Below are positions 1-10,810 of a DNA stretch of 64,000 nucleotides, in pieces. The stretch spans positions 186,954,270-187,018,269 of the forward strand of contig NC_057796.1 in the NCBI RefSeq assembly GCF_018294505.1, in the 5' to 3' direction. How positions within the stretch are numbered: position 1 is the first letter of the stretch; every line of letters begins with the position of its first letter. A model generated the notes under the pieces. That model did not search any database and was not told where the DNA came from. It saw only the letters and a list, made by a program, of their open reading frames with translations. The translations under genes and the position numbers were made by a program. This DNA comes from Triticum aestivum (taxonomy: Eukaryota; Streptophyta; Magnoliopsida; Poales; Poaceae).

Positions 1-322
1 AACATACAGTTTGCTCCGATGAACCGTTTGCGATGATCGAGGTGAACTCAAACGATTTGGCGTAACAAGATGTGTGTGATACCTGGCAAATAGGTCGGTA
101 ATCAGAATTGTGTGCGATCATTATAGACAGCCCATAAGGTATTTTTTGTGAATTGTGTGCTCGTCAAGGCACACAGTTCAACAAACCAACCTATGGGCGA
201 TAATGTAGAAGATCTCTATCGAATACGTATTACTAACCGTCTGCAATGAGATTGACAGGATAAATAGAGATAACAAATTAATATGAGTGAACGGAAACAG
301 AGATATATACAGTCCGCTTAAT

Positions 323-329
323 TTAGTCC

Positions 330-372
<43 letters not shown>

Positions 373-724
373 GGTTGGATGGCCCCGCGACATCGTCTTG
401 GCGAGGACGCTTCTTGCCGCTGACCGTTGGCTTTTCATCGCCGCCGTTGTCGTTATCATCAATCCTGTCATCGTCCTCCTCGTCCTCATTCGACCATTCC
501 TCCTCCTCATCATCGTCATCCTCTTCTTCGTGCTCCGACGGCTCCTCACCCATCTGGTTGTCGTCTGACGACTCCGGAGGCGGCGTCCCTTCCATGATCC
601 AGATATAATCGAGGTCTGGGCTGGACGCCGGACTCATGGAAGATGAGCTGGATTATTCCGATGTTGACCTATCATCAGGCGCCAGACTGTTGGCCGAACT
701 GTCGTACTCGCTGTCGCTCGACAT
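323..724 (-). pseudogene. Acidic Ser/Asp/Glu-rich protein, interrupted by one stop
   Basis: Reading on the minus strand from an ATG at 724, the protein starts MSSDSEYDSS, continues through a Ser-rich part, then a strongly acidic stretch of Asp and Glu (about residues 55-85), a short basic GKKRPRQ segment and a poly-Asn run. One in-frame TAA near 652 splits an otherwise open frame. I do not recognise a catalytic domain. The acidic profile followed by a basic patch recalls DNA- or chromatin-associated accessory proteins of plant DNA transposons, but that is inference. A TATA-like stretch on the minus strand (near 735-742) lies just upstream of the ATG. It lies on the same strand as the GRF zinc-finger gene and may belong to the same element. 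Confidence 0.45.
330..372 (+). repeat. (TTG)n microsatellite, about 14 units
   Basis: About 14 TTG units in a row. On the minus strand they encode the poly-asparagine run near the end of the acidic protein gene, so length changes here would alter that protein without shifting its frame. Confidence 0.95.
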
Positions 725-1229
725 GTCTGCGGTCGTATAAAAACTGCGAGAAAGCGAGATTGCAGAGTGTGTGCCAATGTGTAGTGTGGCCTGCCGGGGA
801 TGATGAAGATGGTGGGCACTTAAGAGGGGTATGCAGAGAAGAGGAAATGCCAACAGAAGCAGGGGTTGACGTATTTCTAACCGCTGATATAATCAACTTC
901 AATTATTTGTACCCAGTCACTCCAAATCCCGGGGTTGCGCAGGACTCCTATTGGCTGGTTTCTTTTTTCACAACAAAAACAAGGAACGAGTTTTGGGATT
1001 ATGCACTGGTACTAGTGCGAACGGAGTAGGATAGTTGGCAAGCAATACATTGAGCTCTTCTTATTGATAAAGCCAGTAATAATCAAACTACAAAGGAAAA
1101 GAAAAAAAGACAAAGGAAAATATCTGCATGAATCATCGCGTAACATCAATGGCATAGGACCTAGATGTGCATTACTTAGAGCACATCAAGATGTGCTTTA
1201 GCAATAGTGTCAAACAAAACCCCTAATCA

Positions 1230-1757
1230 TCATTGCAAAAGTGCATAGAACATCACTAATGCGACAACCACAACTACACATGGTAGTTCCTTCTTGTCTC
1301 TTGCTTTCATCTGTTGCCTGTGATTGATTCTTTCTTGCTTCATCGTACTGATTGTACATTCCAGATCAGCCAGTTTCTTCTTCAGCTTTACGTTATCTTC
1401 TACGAGCTTGGTGATAACACTCCGAGCCCTGCCATGCCATTCTTCATCCAACTAGTTAACAAAGGCACAAGCCTCATATCCCTGCCAATGTTAAATAGTA
1501 TTCAGGATGAGCGGTCCCATTAACTCAAGTAAAATGATGAACTTAGCACTAACCTCTAAGGGGCAACTGAGAAACCACCTGCCAATGTCGAATCCCTCCG
1601 TGCATACACATCGAGCGGGAGTGTGCCCGTGCACACAACTCAGCTTTTGGTACTTCTCGGTGGCGTAAAACTCGGAGCCGAACTCGTGTTGCAGGAGTCT
1701 GGAGTCATGCTCCGGATCCGCCGACAGATCGCTTTCCTGGGGGGGGGGGTCAATCAA
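1230..1757 (-). pseudogene. GRF-type zinc-finger protein with coiled coil and C-terminal membrane segment, disrupted
   Basis: Two exons fit well. Exon 1 (about 1757-1554) carries the GRF-like motif: Cys and His in CVHGHTPAR, then IGRWFLSCPLE. A GT donor at 1553-1552 and an AG acceptor at 1484-1483 give a phase-0 join to GYEACAFVN, which supplies the last Cys. A TAG at 1455-1453 follows, where relatives have Trp (…W-x-DEEW). The rest reads LDEEWHGRA, a Lys/Leu-rich coiled coil (KLKKKLADLEC) and a hydrophobic tail (VVVVVALVMFYALL). GRF fingers bind nucleic acid in other proteins. In grasses, short GRF plus coiled-coil genes of this kind are common beside transposons. The start is uncertain: a run of 11 C (1739-1749 on the plus strand as G) precedes it and no in-frame ATG follows the upstream stop. 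Confidence 0.65.
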
Positions 1758-2837
1758 GATAGATTCATCAAGGAGCTACTTTGGACATGCTAAAAAAGAT
1801 CGGGATAGATTGGAACCTGACAGGACGATTTGGATCCGTAGTACACCTGCCTTCTGATGACCTTAGGCAAGTGCTCGGGGGCGATACGAACAGGAGCAGC
1901 CGCACCGAACCCATCACTACCACTCGCCCGCATTCCCCCAATGTCAGCGCCGCCCGAGGGAATTTGGAGGCTACCTAGGGATTTGGGGGAAATGGGGAAA
2001 CTGTGGGGGATAAGCTAACGGTCGGGAACTACGTATGGCACTATATGTTGTATACGGCACACTGTTTATACATGTCGTTTGTGTTAGGTATTACAACGTC
2101 ACACACGATTTCCACACCAAACCGTGTGAGAAGACAACGTAGGTGAGACACGGTTGCTGTTACATAACCGTATGTGATGTACTACACTATACATATAATT
2201 GAGCTACAGTGATACTGTGTAAACAGCCGCTCTGCGGATATCCGTCAAAAAATAAAACAGCCGCTCTACATATAGAGATGGCGGCGGCGGCCTAGGAAGC
2301 GGCTACCGGAGAAGAGGTCAATCCTTGGCCGGTGGGTGGCGGTGGCGTCATAGGAGGTCAATCCTCGGTCTGCCGCGGGAGATAGGAGGAGCTCAACCAT
2401 CAAGGTCGGCGGCGGCGTGATTCGAGCACATCCATCGTGGTCAATGGAGGGATAGTGGAGGTCAAACTTCAGGCGGCAGCCTCACTAAGCTTTGTTGCTC
2501 GACCCTGCTGTCTCGGCATGCCACCGCATCGCGCTTCTTTGTCTGTTGGGTGGAGGTTGCCGCGCGGCTAATTAATTAAGGTAATTCTTTTCGCGAGTGG
2601 CTTAATTAAGGTATTCAATTCCTAATGGTAGTGATGTACTAGTACTCTGCGTGTAAATTGACTGGCCATTAATTTTTGTCATTGCACGTCTGGATAACAA
2701 TATGGTGCACCCTTAGTAATTATGAAAATAAAACCTTGTGATTTATGCACACATCTTTGGGCAGCAGTTAATCCGTGTATTAATGTTGTTGTTTTGTTTT
2801 TAATTACCATTCGTGTGGTGCAGATGGAACGATCTCG

Positions 2838-4017
2838 ATGGATGAAGAATCAGAGAACCACATATTTATCAGTGGTGTGACAGAGTTCATGAATTTGGCC
2901 GAAAGTACAAAGAGGAGAATTGGTGATGCGGATTACATCATGTGTCCATGTACTCATTGTGCTAATACAGAGTCACGTGAAGTTGCAGATGTCCAGTGGC
3001 ACTTAGTCTCTCGGGGATTCATGTATGGATATACACGTTCGACCAGACACGGTGAAGAGGAGGTCATGGATGAAGATACCCAGGGCTGTCGAACCCCGAT
3101 TAGTGTCACATGGATGTTGAATCTAACATCGGGGCAGAGGCGTCAAGCTACCAATGGAACACCGAAAAGCTGAAACTCCCACTAGAAAACCAAGATGTCG
3201 ACGCAGATGACGACAATCTTGATATGCCAGATTTTGCTTCTTTGATTGTAGATTTCGAGGGCCCAAAAAAGGATATGATTGCGTACAAGGATCTGCCAAC
3301 CATTGATGCTGACTTCAAGAAATAATTGTATCCAGGTTGCAAAAAGAAATATTCCAAGTTGAGTGCCACCCTGGCGCTTCTCACATTTAAAGCGGCAAAT
3401 GATCTATCAAACAAGAGCTTCACAGAGATGTTAGGTCTTCTCAAAGAACTTCTTCCGGAAGATAATGTGCTCCCAGAAGCACGAATGAAGTGAAGAAAAT
3501 TGTTTGCCCATTCGAACTTGAAGTACAGAAGATACACGCTTGTGTGAATGATTATATATTGTACCGTGGTGAGTACAAAGATTTGTGTGCATGTCCCACA
3601 TGCAAGCATGCACGATACAAGCACAGGAGAGCGAAGGACAAGTACAAATTGGACGACGAGATCATGACAGGAATCCCGTTCAAGGTTGTTTGGTACTTGC
3701 CTTTAATTCCAAGGTTGAGGCATTTGTTTGCAAACCCTAGAGAGGCAAAGAGGTTGCGGTGGCATCATGATGAGCGAATTGCGGATAAGTATATGAGGCA
3801 CCCGAAAGATGGGGCTTAGTGGGAATTAATCGACAACAAGTTTCAAGACTTTGCCAAGGATCATGGTAGTATAAGGCTCGGGGAGTGTTCTGACGGGATG
3901 AATCCTTTTGGCGATATGAGCACCAGTCACAGCAAATGGTCGGTGCTTCTGTGCATATATAACCTAGCTCCTTGGTTGTGTATGAAGAAAAAATACATTA
4001 TGATGTCAATGATTATC
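2838..4017 (+). pseudogene. CACTA transposase (tnp2 family), N-terminal half, frameshifted and truncated
   Basis: The first stretch (2838-3060) matches the transposase-associated domain (FMNLAEST, MCPCTHCAN, WHLVSRGFMYGYT). After a frameshift near 3100 comes an acidic linker, then YPGCKKKYSKL and a Leu-rich part. After a second shift near 3485 comes the tnp2 core: VCPFELEVQKIHAC, LCACPTCKHARYK, VVWYLPLIPRLRHLFA, DGMNPFGDMS, and finally KKYIMMSMI. The protein stops abruptly at 4017, where an LTR starts. Stops include TAA at 3322-3324 and TAG at 3817-3819, the latter where relatives have Gln (DASQW). The enzyme would cut and paste CACTA elements through their short terminal repeats. This copy cannot make it. 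Confidence 0.85.
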
Positions 4018-5757
4018 TGTAACACCCTGGATTTTGGCTTTTTCTTTTGATTTCCTTTGAGTTAGTGCTTTGCTTTGCTTTTCCATGGCTCTGCGATCCT
4101 AAAACTTGGGAAGATCATGTCTTCCTAGGTTTCATAGTGGCTTGTCATCCTCAAAACCATCCCTGGCTCATGTTATTTTCATCCTAGCCCAAATCCCAAT
4201 ATTCTTTTTATTGGGAATATTCCTTTTCTATTAAAGGAATAACCCTATTTGCCCTAGGTTGTGAAACAAACTATATTTCTGTCACTCACAATATTCCCAA
4301 ATAATTTTCATAATTTTTTTGGGTCATATCTTCCTCAAACATGTCAAAATCATTCCTTGGCATCATCAATAATAATACACAAATATTCCTTTTCTCATTC
4401 TGCCCTAAGTGGCTTTTTGAGAAGGAAGTGTCGTTTATCTTTGGTTGATTGACTCCAAACTTTTTGGACACCTTTTACTGTACATATCATTGCCTCCTGT
4501 CAAAATTCAACTCAATTTGCCTAGTGAATATTCCTGAGCATTTTTTCAAAGTTCCTGTCTGAGGGAAGTCTTTGTGAAGGAAGTACTAGCTAGGGTAATT
4601 CAAATGAGTTGAAATTTTGCAAAATCCTTCATATGATCAAATCATGACTCTCCTCAGTATTTGAGCTCATTTCATCACTCTATGTGAGCACACCATCAAT
4701 TCTTGGTTTCTCGTCAGATTTTCAGGTTGTGAAGCAACTATATTTTATATTGCTTCATTATGGGTGATAATTTACCATACCATTACCCTATCCATATTAA
4801 TGCTCTCCACCAAGTTTTGGATCAATTCATATAGCCATTCGCCTTGTGCAATTTTCCTAAGTTTCTATCCAGATTGAAGCTCTGTGAAGCAAGTACCATT
4901 TTGGTATTTCCAAATGGTATGAAAATTTTACAGCAGCTTCATATCATCAAATAACTCATCTCCTCCAAGTTTCAGCTCATGTAAAGCATTTGTGTGAGTG
5001 CTACTTCATGTTTTCCTAATCTGGACAGTGTGGCAATTTCTATAGCAAGTACCAGCTAAACCCCTCCTATTAATCTGATACTTGGCCATCTTAGTGATCT
5101 TAGCATGTAATAACACTATGCCAAAGACCAGAGTCTATTCCTGGTCGAATATTCCTCACCACAGCACAAACAAGTTGCTATTGATCTACTTTGGCACTCA
5201 GTGAATTTCTCTTCTTTGCCCCTGAGCTCATTTCTTTCTTTGTTGATACTGATGGTAGCAAGGTCCATCTACTGGACATGGTCGAACCGGCTAGAACGCG
5301 TCGCGTGCGTCAGTGCACGCGGTGACCACGGGGTAGACAAGCCACAGCTCGCGCTCTGCCAACCGTGTGCTCTATAGCCGCCTCCTTCCTCCGCATCTCG
5401 ACGTCCCTCCATGTCTAGTATCTCCCCCGTGCTCATCCGCATCGCCCCGTGCCTCTACCTCGTCCTGGTTCACCTTGGTCGCATCGCAAACGCCATGCTC
5501 ATGCCACTAAGGGCTCCTGTCCTCCATTAGAGCCACGCTCAAGCTCGCGCGTGAGCTCTAGAGGCTTCCCCTACGCTATATAAGTAGTTCCCGACCTCCT
5601 CTGCACCTCACCATTCCCTCCCCTGCCTCCCTAGTCCACGGGAGCTCGCCGTTTTCACCTCGGACTATCGCGGTGCTCGCCGGAGTCCACTCCAATCCGG
5701 CCACCCGAGCTCCCCCTCCACTTCCTGACCCCTCCATCTTCTTCTCCACCCTAGCAA
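4018..5757 (+). mobile_element. Truncated Gypsy-type LTR (TGTAACACCC start)
   Basis: A TG-starting sequence begins exactly where the CACTA transposase frame is cut. The first 1.2 kb is AT-rich and non-coding. It is followed by a GC-rich part with a TATA box at 5575-5584 and a C-rich leader typical of the end of long chromovirus-like LTRs in grasses. No matching second LTR, primer site or internal region follows. Near 5757 the sequence changes into the antisense gene of Gypsy-B. I read it as an LTR cut by a deletion. The family is not identified with certainty, and the right boundary is only good to a few tens of bases. Confidence 0.55.
5575..5584 (+). promoter_or_regulatory. TATA box of the truncated LTR
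   Basis: GCTATATAAG with G+C-rich surroundings, about 100 bases before the open frame at 5673. A transcript starting just downstream would run into the B3-like antisense gene. Confidence 0.55.
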
Positions 5758-6541
5758 ACCTCTCCACCACGGAGAAAGGGAAGGCCCGCCAGGAGGGGCC
5801 CGGCTCGCCACCCCCCATGAGGGGACGCGGTCGCCCATGCAAGCACGTCGCGACCCCCGCCGTGGCCCCTCGCAGCCGCGGCGGCGCCTCTTCGCGTGGT
5901 GGGAGCTGCTCAAGTCGCAGCAACCCCGTCGATGGAGGGGGGCGCGCCATGGTTGTGCGGCCTCCCCGACCACGCTTCCACTCAGCGGAGGTGCTGCCGG
6001 AGTTCGTCGTATGGTCGGAGAACCCGGCCGGCACCTGGCTTCAGCTCCCGCGCTCCTTCGCCGGCGAACTGCCGGCCACGGGTCCAGGCGGTCTCTGGCT
6101 GCAGGCGGACGGCTGCTGCAACAAGGGTTCGTGGGTCGCGGTGGAGATCTCTGTCACGGGTAACGCAGCCCTGGCCCACGGTTGGCAGAAGTTTGCCCGC
6201 GCGCGCGGCCTGGGTAGGCGGTGTACCCTCCAGTTCAAGTATGACGGCGACGCAACCCTCTACGTGAGGGTGTTTGGGGAAGATGGTCGCCGCGTCGGAT
6301 GCTGCCCTAAGGACAACAACAGCAGTGAGGTGCTCGGCCTTGGCGACGGCCATGACGAGGGTGAAGATGAACTCGCCCTCGACGCCGGCCGCGGCTCGTC
6401 CAGCTACGGCGACTCCTCCTCTGGCGACAGCTCCAGTAGCGGCGGCTATGACCAGCCGCCATGCCGGCGTGCCCGCTTCGAGGGCGGTAGCGGGTCGTCT
6501 CGTCGCCGCGCCCCAGTGAAGCGTGAGGAGGGGTCTGACTG
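5673..6541 (+). CDS. B3-like DNA-binding accessory protein, antisense gene of Gypsy-B
   Basis: An open frame of 289 codons on the strand opposite to gag-pol. Residues 1 to about 33 look like LTR leader read in frame; the element-derived part begins at about EKGK (near 5776). An AT-hook-like MRGRGRPCK starts at an internal ATG at 5817. A B3-like region follows (about residues 105-215): WLQLPRSFAGEL, a Trp-containing strand (SWVAVEISV), HGWQKFARARGL, CTLQFKYDGDATLYVRVFGEDG. The tail is acidic and Ser-rich with a late basic patch. B3 folds bind DNA in plant transcription factors; here that role is inferred from pattern only. Compared with the Gypsy-A copy, which starts ATGGAGAAG, this copy has ACGGAGAAA, so the original start seems lost and either the LTR ATG at 5673 or the ATG at 5817 would be used. 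Confidence 0.6.
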
Positions 6542-7516
6542 AGTCCAGGAGGGTGCCGAGGGCCTACCCTCGCGAACCACTACGGGGGCGCGCACTGCTT
6601 TTGTTTTGCTCTTTCCTTTCTTCCTGCATTTCAAAAAGAAACAAGTATGGGGCCCCGCCAGGATGTGTAACGAATCGTGATTCCCATGTTGCTATGTTAT
6701 GTTTATTGTTCCTGTGTCGTGTTCGCGGCATTCGTGCTTCATGTAGGTGCAGGGGGATAACTTAACTTGGTGAGCCTGGGGTAGCTTCACGTCTCGTGGT
6801 GCGGCTTCTAGGACCTGCTGACACCTCCCAGCCATTGGCTCAGGGGCTGTTGACCTCGGGAGTCGTCGTAAAGCTGCAGAATTTTCTTAGTTCATCTGTT
6901 GGGTGCTTATCCTTCTCTGCGCGAGGTCCCAGCCATGGGCTAGTCATGGCCTGGTGCACCACGTCACAGTACCCGTGGGGCACGGACTTAGGTGGAAACG
7001 CCAAGCACGAGCTCAATCGAGGGTGCCTTGCAAAGATTAGGAGAGCCGGAGCTCTTGAGTGACAGAGCTTCGGCGAGGTGTGTGCACACACCTGCCGAGC
7101 CCCCGCGCGAGGTGCGCGAGGGAGAGCGTCGGGCAACTGCCGCCCTCCCAGGTGTAAAGCAAGGAACGGGCGAATAGGCAGCAAAAGGGAAGGAAAACCC
7201 AACCGAGCAATCGATAGACAACACCAGAACTCCAAATTCCATAAAAAGGGGCAAACCAACTACAGAAAGCAAATGAAAAGCCGCGTCCGGCACCTAGTCT
7301 AGTCTTCTCACCAGCACGATGCTAAGTGCTGCCACTAGGACGTGGGACGGAGCCCCCGAGGCCCGAGGGCAGCACTCTTGAGACTCCGGGGCGTGTACAG
7401 CCCCAGTCATTATTACGTGAGAGTGTCATGAGCGGAGACCTTCACAGGCACTAGGCCTTGCTTCACAGGCGCTGGGCCTTGCTCCACGGGTAGAACTTCC
7501 GGAGGTGCTGAATGTT
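6542..7516. other. Non-coding spacer between integrase and antisense gene of Gypsy-B
   Basis: I see no gene here. It is the 3' side of the plus-strand B3-like gene (A/T-rich 'tgttatgtttattgttcc' near 6700 could serve 3' end formation) and the 3' side of the minus-strand polymerase gene. The two transcripts would converge here. Confidence 0.5.
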
Positions 7517-8686
7517 CTAGGCGTTCTGGATGGGGACCCCGTCCCGCATCTCCAGGCGCACGACGCCAGGCCTGGAGACATGGGCAACCCTAAACGGGCC
7601 CTCCCACATGGGCGAGAGCTTATGCAGCCCTTCCCTGAAGAGCACCCACCTTAGGACGAGTTCGCCCACCTCGAGCGTACTGGAGCGGACGCTGCGGCAG
7701 TGATACCGCCGCAGCGCCTGCTGGTATCTTGTCGTTCGGAGCGTGGCTTCACGGCGGCGTTCCTCCCCCAGCACATGGTCCATCCCCTGCATGGCGTCCT
7801 GCTGCGCCTCATCAAACGCCAGGACCCGTGCAGAGCGATGCTTGACCTCGTGAGCGAGAACCGCTTCTGCTCCGTAGACAAGGAAGAGCGGGGTCTCGCT
7901 TGTTAGCTTGGTGGCGGTGGTGCGGATGGACCACAACACAGACTGGAGCTCGTCGTGCCAGCCCCTGCTGCAGGCCTCGAGCTTCTTCTTGAAGGTCCTG
8001 GTCTTGAAGCCTCTTAGGATTTCCGCATTGGCGCGTTCGGCTTGGCCATTGCTCCTGGGGTGTGCTACCGAAGCGTAACAGATCTGCGTTCCAAGGTTAG
8101 CACAATATGTCTTGATGAGATTGCTAGTGAACTGCGAGCCATTGTCGGTGATGATGCAGTTAGGGACCTCGAACCGGCTCACGAGGCCCTTGATGAACTT
8201 AACTGCGGACCCGGCCGGGATGGTGCGGACGGCCTCCACCTCTGCCCACTTGGTGAACTTGTCGACTATGACGTAGAGGTAGCGGTAGCCCCCAGGAGCT
8301 CGAGGGAATGGGCCTAGGATATCAAGCCCCCAGACCGCGAATGGCCACGAGAGCGGGATGGTCTGGAGGCCCTGAGCTGGCTGATGGATCTGCTTGGCAT
8401 GGAATTGGTAGGCCTCGCAGGACTTCACCAGCTCGGTCGCGTCATTGAGTACCGTAGGCCAGTAGAACCCACTGCGGAACACCTTGCCGACGAGGGTTTG
8501 TGATGACGAGTGGTGCCCGCGGTCTCCGCCGTGTATGTCAGCTAGCAATTCGTCCCCCTGTTCCCTGGAGATGCATCGCAAGGAAACATCATTTGGTCGC
8601 TTCCTGTATAGCTCGCCGTCCTGGATGCAGTATGCTGTAGCCTGCCGGGCCACGCGCTCCGCGTCCTCCTCTTTCTCTGGCAGCAT
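7517..8686 (-). pseudogene. Integrase of Gypsy-B
   Basis: An open stretch of 389 codons. Near the start is the HHCC zinc region (IHGGDRGHH … CEAYQFH); the second of the two Cys has become Tyr (relatives have CEACQ). The catalytic core shows the D-D-E set: Asp in WGLDILGPF, Asp in ITDNGSQF, Glu in NGQAERAN. The C-terminal part has LVYGAEAVL, RYQQALRRYH and a GPFRV-type fold (PMWEGPFRVAHV). It would insert the element's DNA copy into the chromosome. It lies last in the polyprotein, as in Gypsy elements. The frame is unbroken here, but upstream parts of the same gene are frameshifted, so no full protein is made. Confidence 0.85.
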
Positions 8687-8689
8687 CCC

Positions 8690-9310
8690 TTGCGTCAGGT
8701 ATTCTTTGAACTCCTTGGTCCAGCACCCCTCCTGAGGCTCGAGCGCCAGGAGCGGTGCGCTCCTGAGGTCGGGCCGTAGGCCGGGGCTCCCGAGGTAGGT
8801 GGCCAGGGGAGTTCCTCCCGAGGTGGCACCGGCCCCGAAGGCGGAGGTGCTGCCGAAGGCCTTAAGAGCCGCTCTTCGAAGACGCCAGGCTCTTGGGGCT
8901 GGTGCTTGGATGCCCTTTTGGCGATGTCGCCGGCCTCCTTGTTGGTGCCATGGGGCACGTGCTGTAACTCTAGGCCCAAGAACTGCTTTTCCATTTTACG
9001 TACCTCCGCGAGGGTATGCCTCCATGTGCTCGTCCCTCGGCTCATATACCTTGTCGGAGAAGTTGACGAGGACCTGCGAGTCGCCCCTGATGGTGAGGCG
9101 CTTCACCCCCAGGGCCACCGCAGCCTTAAGGCCAGCGATGAGGCCTTCGTACTCCGCGATGCTGTTGGAGACCTTCTTGCCCTGCTGGAAGCAGAGCTGC
9201 ACGGCGTAGTAGAGCTTGTCCTGAGTGGGCGAGATGAGGACTTCTCCAGCCCCGCGCCCTGGCATGCGAACGCGCCATCGAAATACATGACCAAGCCATC
9301 TGGCGCTTAA
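8690..9310 (-). pseudogene. Second (archaeal-like) RNase H region and linker of Gypsy-B
   Basis: Segments in shifting frames read MYFDGAFACQGAG, EVLISPTQDKLYYAVQL, AEYEGLIAGLKAAVALGVK and IRGDSQVLVNFS, then LELQHVPHGTN and GDIAKRAS. The Asp (YFDGA), Glu (AEYE) and Asp (GDSQ) are the metal-binding set of RNase H. This is the extra RNase H of the Tat lineage, placed between reverse transcriptase and integrase. The part from about 8690 to 8870 is a low-complexity Pro/Arg-rich linker. Several frameshifts make it non-functional. Confidence 0.75.
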
Positions 9311-9358
9311 CTTCCTGGCGAGAGGGATTGGTCCTCGCCTGCTTCAAGCCCCGGGGCG

Positions 9359-10755
9359 TCAGTCCATTCTGCCACATAGTCGGCGAGCGCGGCTCCCTTG
9401 ATGACCCTGGTTGTGCTGAACTCCAGATGGAATGCTTGCAGCTCGATGTTCCATTGAGCGACTCTCCATCAGCGTTGGGGCTGCTGAGTACCCTCTCCAG
9501 CGGGTAGGCCGAGACGACCTTGATTGGGTGACCTTGGAAGTAGTGACGCAGCTTACGCGAGGCCACCAAGAGCAGGAGCAAGAGCTTCTGAGGCATGGGG
9601 TACCGTGCCCTCGCATCCCACAGCACCGTGCTGACAAAGTACACTGGGTGCTCGGCGAGGACGGGAGCGTCAACGGAGCCTGCGCCTGCCGGAGGATGGG
9701 GCGTTTCCTGAGGTGATGGGACCCCAAGAGCCTGGTCGCTCGTGGGGGCCTCTGTAGGCTCGAGAACGCCGTCTTGTTGGGCCTGATCATTCGTTGGCGT
9801 TGTTGTAGCCTTTGCTGTATCCTCTTGGTGCTGCACCGCCCCGACCGGAGGTGCGGCACAACGCGGCGGACTCTTGGCCTAGCGTCTTCCCGGACCGCCA
9901 CTTGCGCCGCGCTGGCGGAGTAGGGGGTGGCGGCAAGGTAAAGCACCAGGGGCTCGAGGGGACGAGGCGCCACCATCACCGGAGGGCTGGTCAGGTATCT
10001 CTTGAGGTCTTGAAACGCCAGGTCGGCCTCCGAGGTCCACTCGAACGGGCCCTTCTTCTTCATCAGCTTGAAGAATGGCAGGGCGCACTCCCCCAGCTTG
10101 GAGATGAAGCGCCCTAGTGAGGTCACGCAGCCCGCAAGCTTCTGCATTTCCTTGAGAGTTTGTGGTGGGCTCATGTCTTCTATCGCCTTGACCTTCTCCG
10201 GGTTAGCCTCGATCCCCCTATGGGACATGAGGAAGCCCAGCAGCTTGCTGGAGGGAACACAGAACACACATTTTTCTGGGTTGAGCCGCAGGTCCACTTG
10301 GCGCAGGCTTGCAAATGTCTCCTCTAGGTCCTGAATTAAAGTTCTCGCCTCCCGAGATTTTACCACGATGTCGTCGATGTAGGCCTCAGCATTTCTCCCG
10401 AGATGTTGACCCAGAGCGATGTGCATTAGCCGTTGGAAGGTCGCACCTGCGTTGTGCAGCCCGAACGGCATGCAAGTGTAGCAGTACACCCCACATGGGG
10501 TCAGAAAAGCCGTCTTCTCCACGTCCTCCACTGCCATCTTGATCTGGTGGTAGCCCGAGAATGCGTCCAGGAAGCACAGCAGGTCGCACTCGGCGGTGGA
10601 GTCGACAATCTGGTCGATGCACGGAAGCGGGAACGGGTCTTGGGGGCAGGCCTTGTTGAGGCTGGTGAAGTCGACACACATGCGCTCCTTCCCGCCTTTC
10701 TTTGGCACAACGACGGGGTTCGCCAGCCACTATACCCGGACCTCACGAATGACAC
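9359..10755 (-). pseudogene. Reverse transcriptase of Gypsy-B
   Basis: Motifs in order: WLANPVVVPKKGGKERMCVDF, LNKACPQDPFPLPCIDQIVD, FLDAFSGYHQI, FLTPCGVYCYTCMPFGLHNA, and the active-site YIDDIVVKS, followed by LNPEKCVF, GFLMSHRGIEANPEK and the connection region. YIDD replaces the more common YMDD, which is a normal variant. A frameshift near 9880 ends the clear frame; the first RNase H continues in another frame (HPVYFVSTVL, LLLVASRKLRHYFQGH). The enzyme copies the element RNA into DNA in the cytoplasmic particle. Confidence 0.88.
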
Positions 10756-10810
10756 CCGCTGCCTCTAGCTTGTGGGTTTCCTGGACGATGAAGGACTGCT
10801 TCTCCGCGGA

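Larger units (their letters stand above)
1..4017 (+). mobile_element. CACTA-type (En/Spm) DNA transposon remnant, 'CACTA-1'
   Basis: The block holds a broken tnp2-type transposase on the plus strand, a GRF zinc-finger gene and an acidic-protein gene on the minus strand, and short imperfect repeats around an ACCGTGTG or AACCGTATGTG core near 2100-2190 that look like CACTA subterminal repeats. The first 170 bases also carry related 'tgtgtgcgat' and 'cacacagtt' motifs. No CACTA terminus is visible in the window, so the left end lies outside it. The right part is cut at 4017, where an LTR begins. Positions 1758-2837 hold no convincing gene; an R-rich, GGC-rich stretch near 2270-2560 could be leader sequence for the transposase. 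It is possible that two CACTA copies are joined here. Confidence 0.65.

Noticed and set aside
287..568. Plus-strand frame with poly-Val and hydrophobic runs
   Set aside because: It is the reverse of the acidic minus-strand gene and its (TTG)n tract; low complexity explains the frame.
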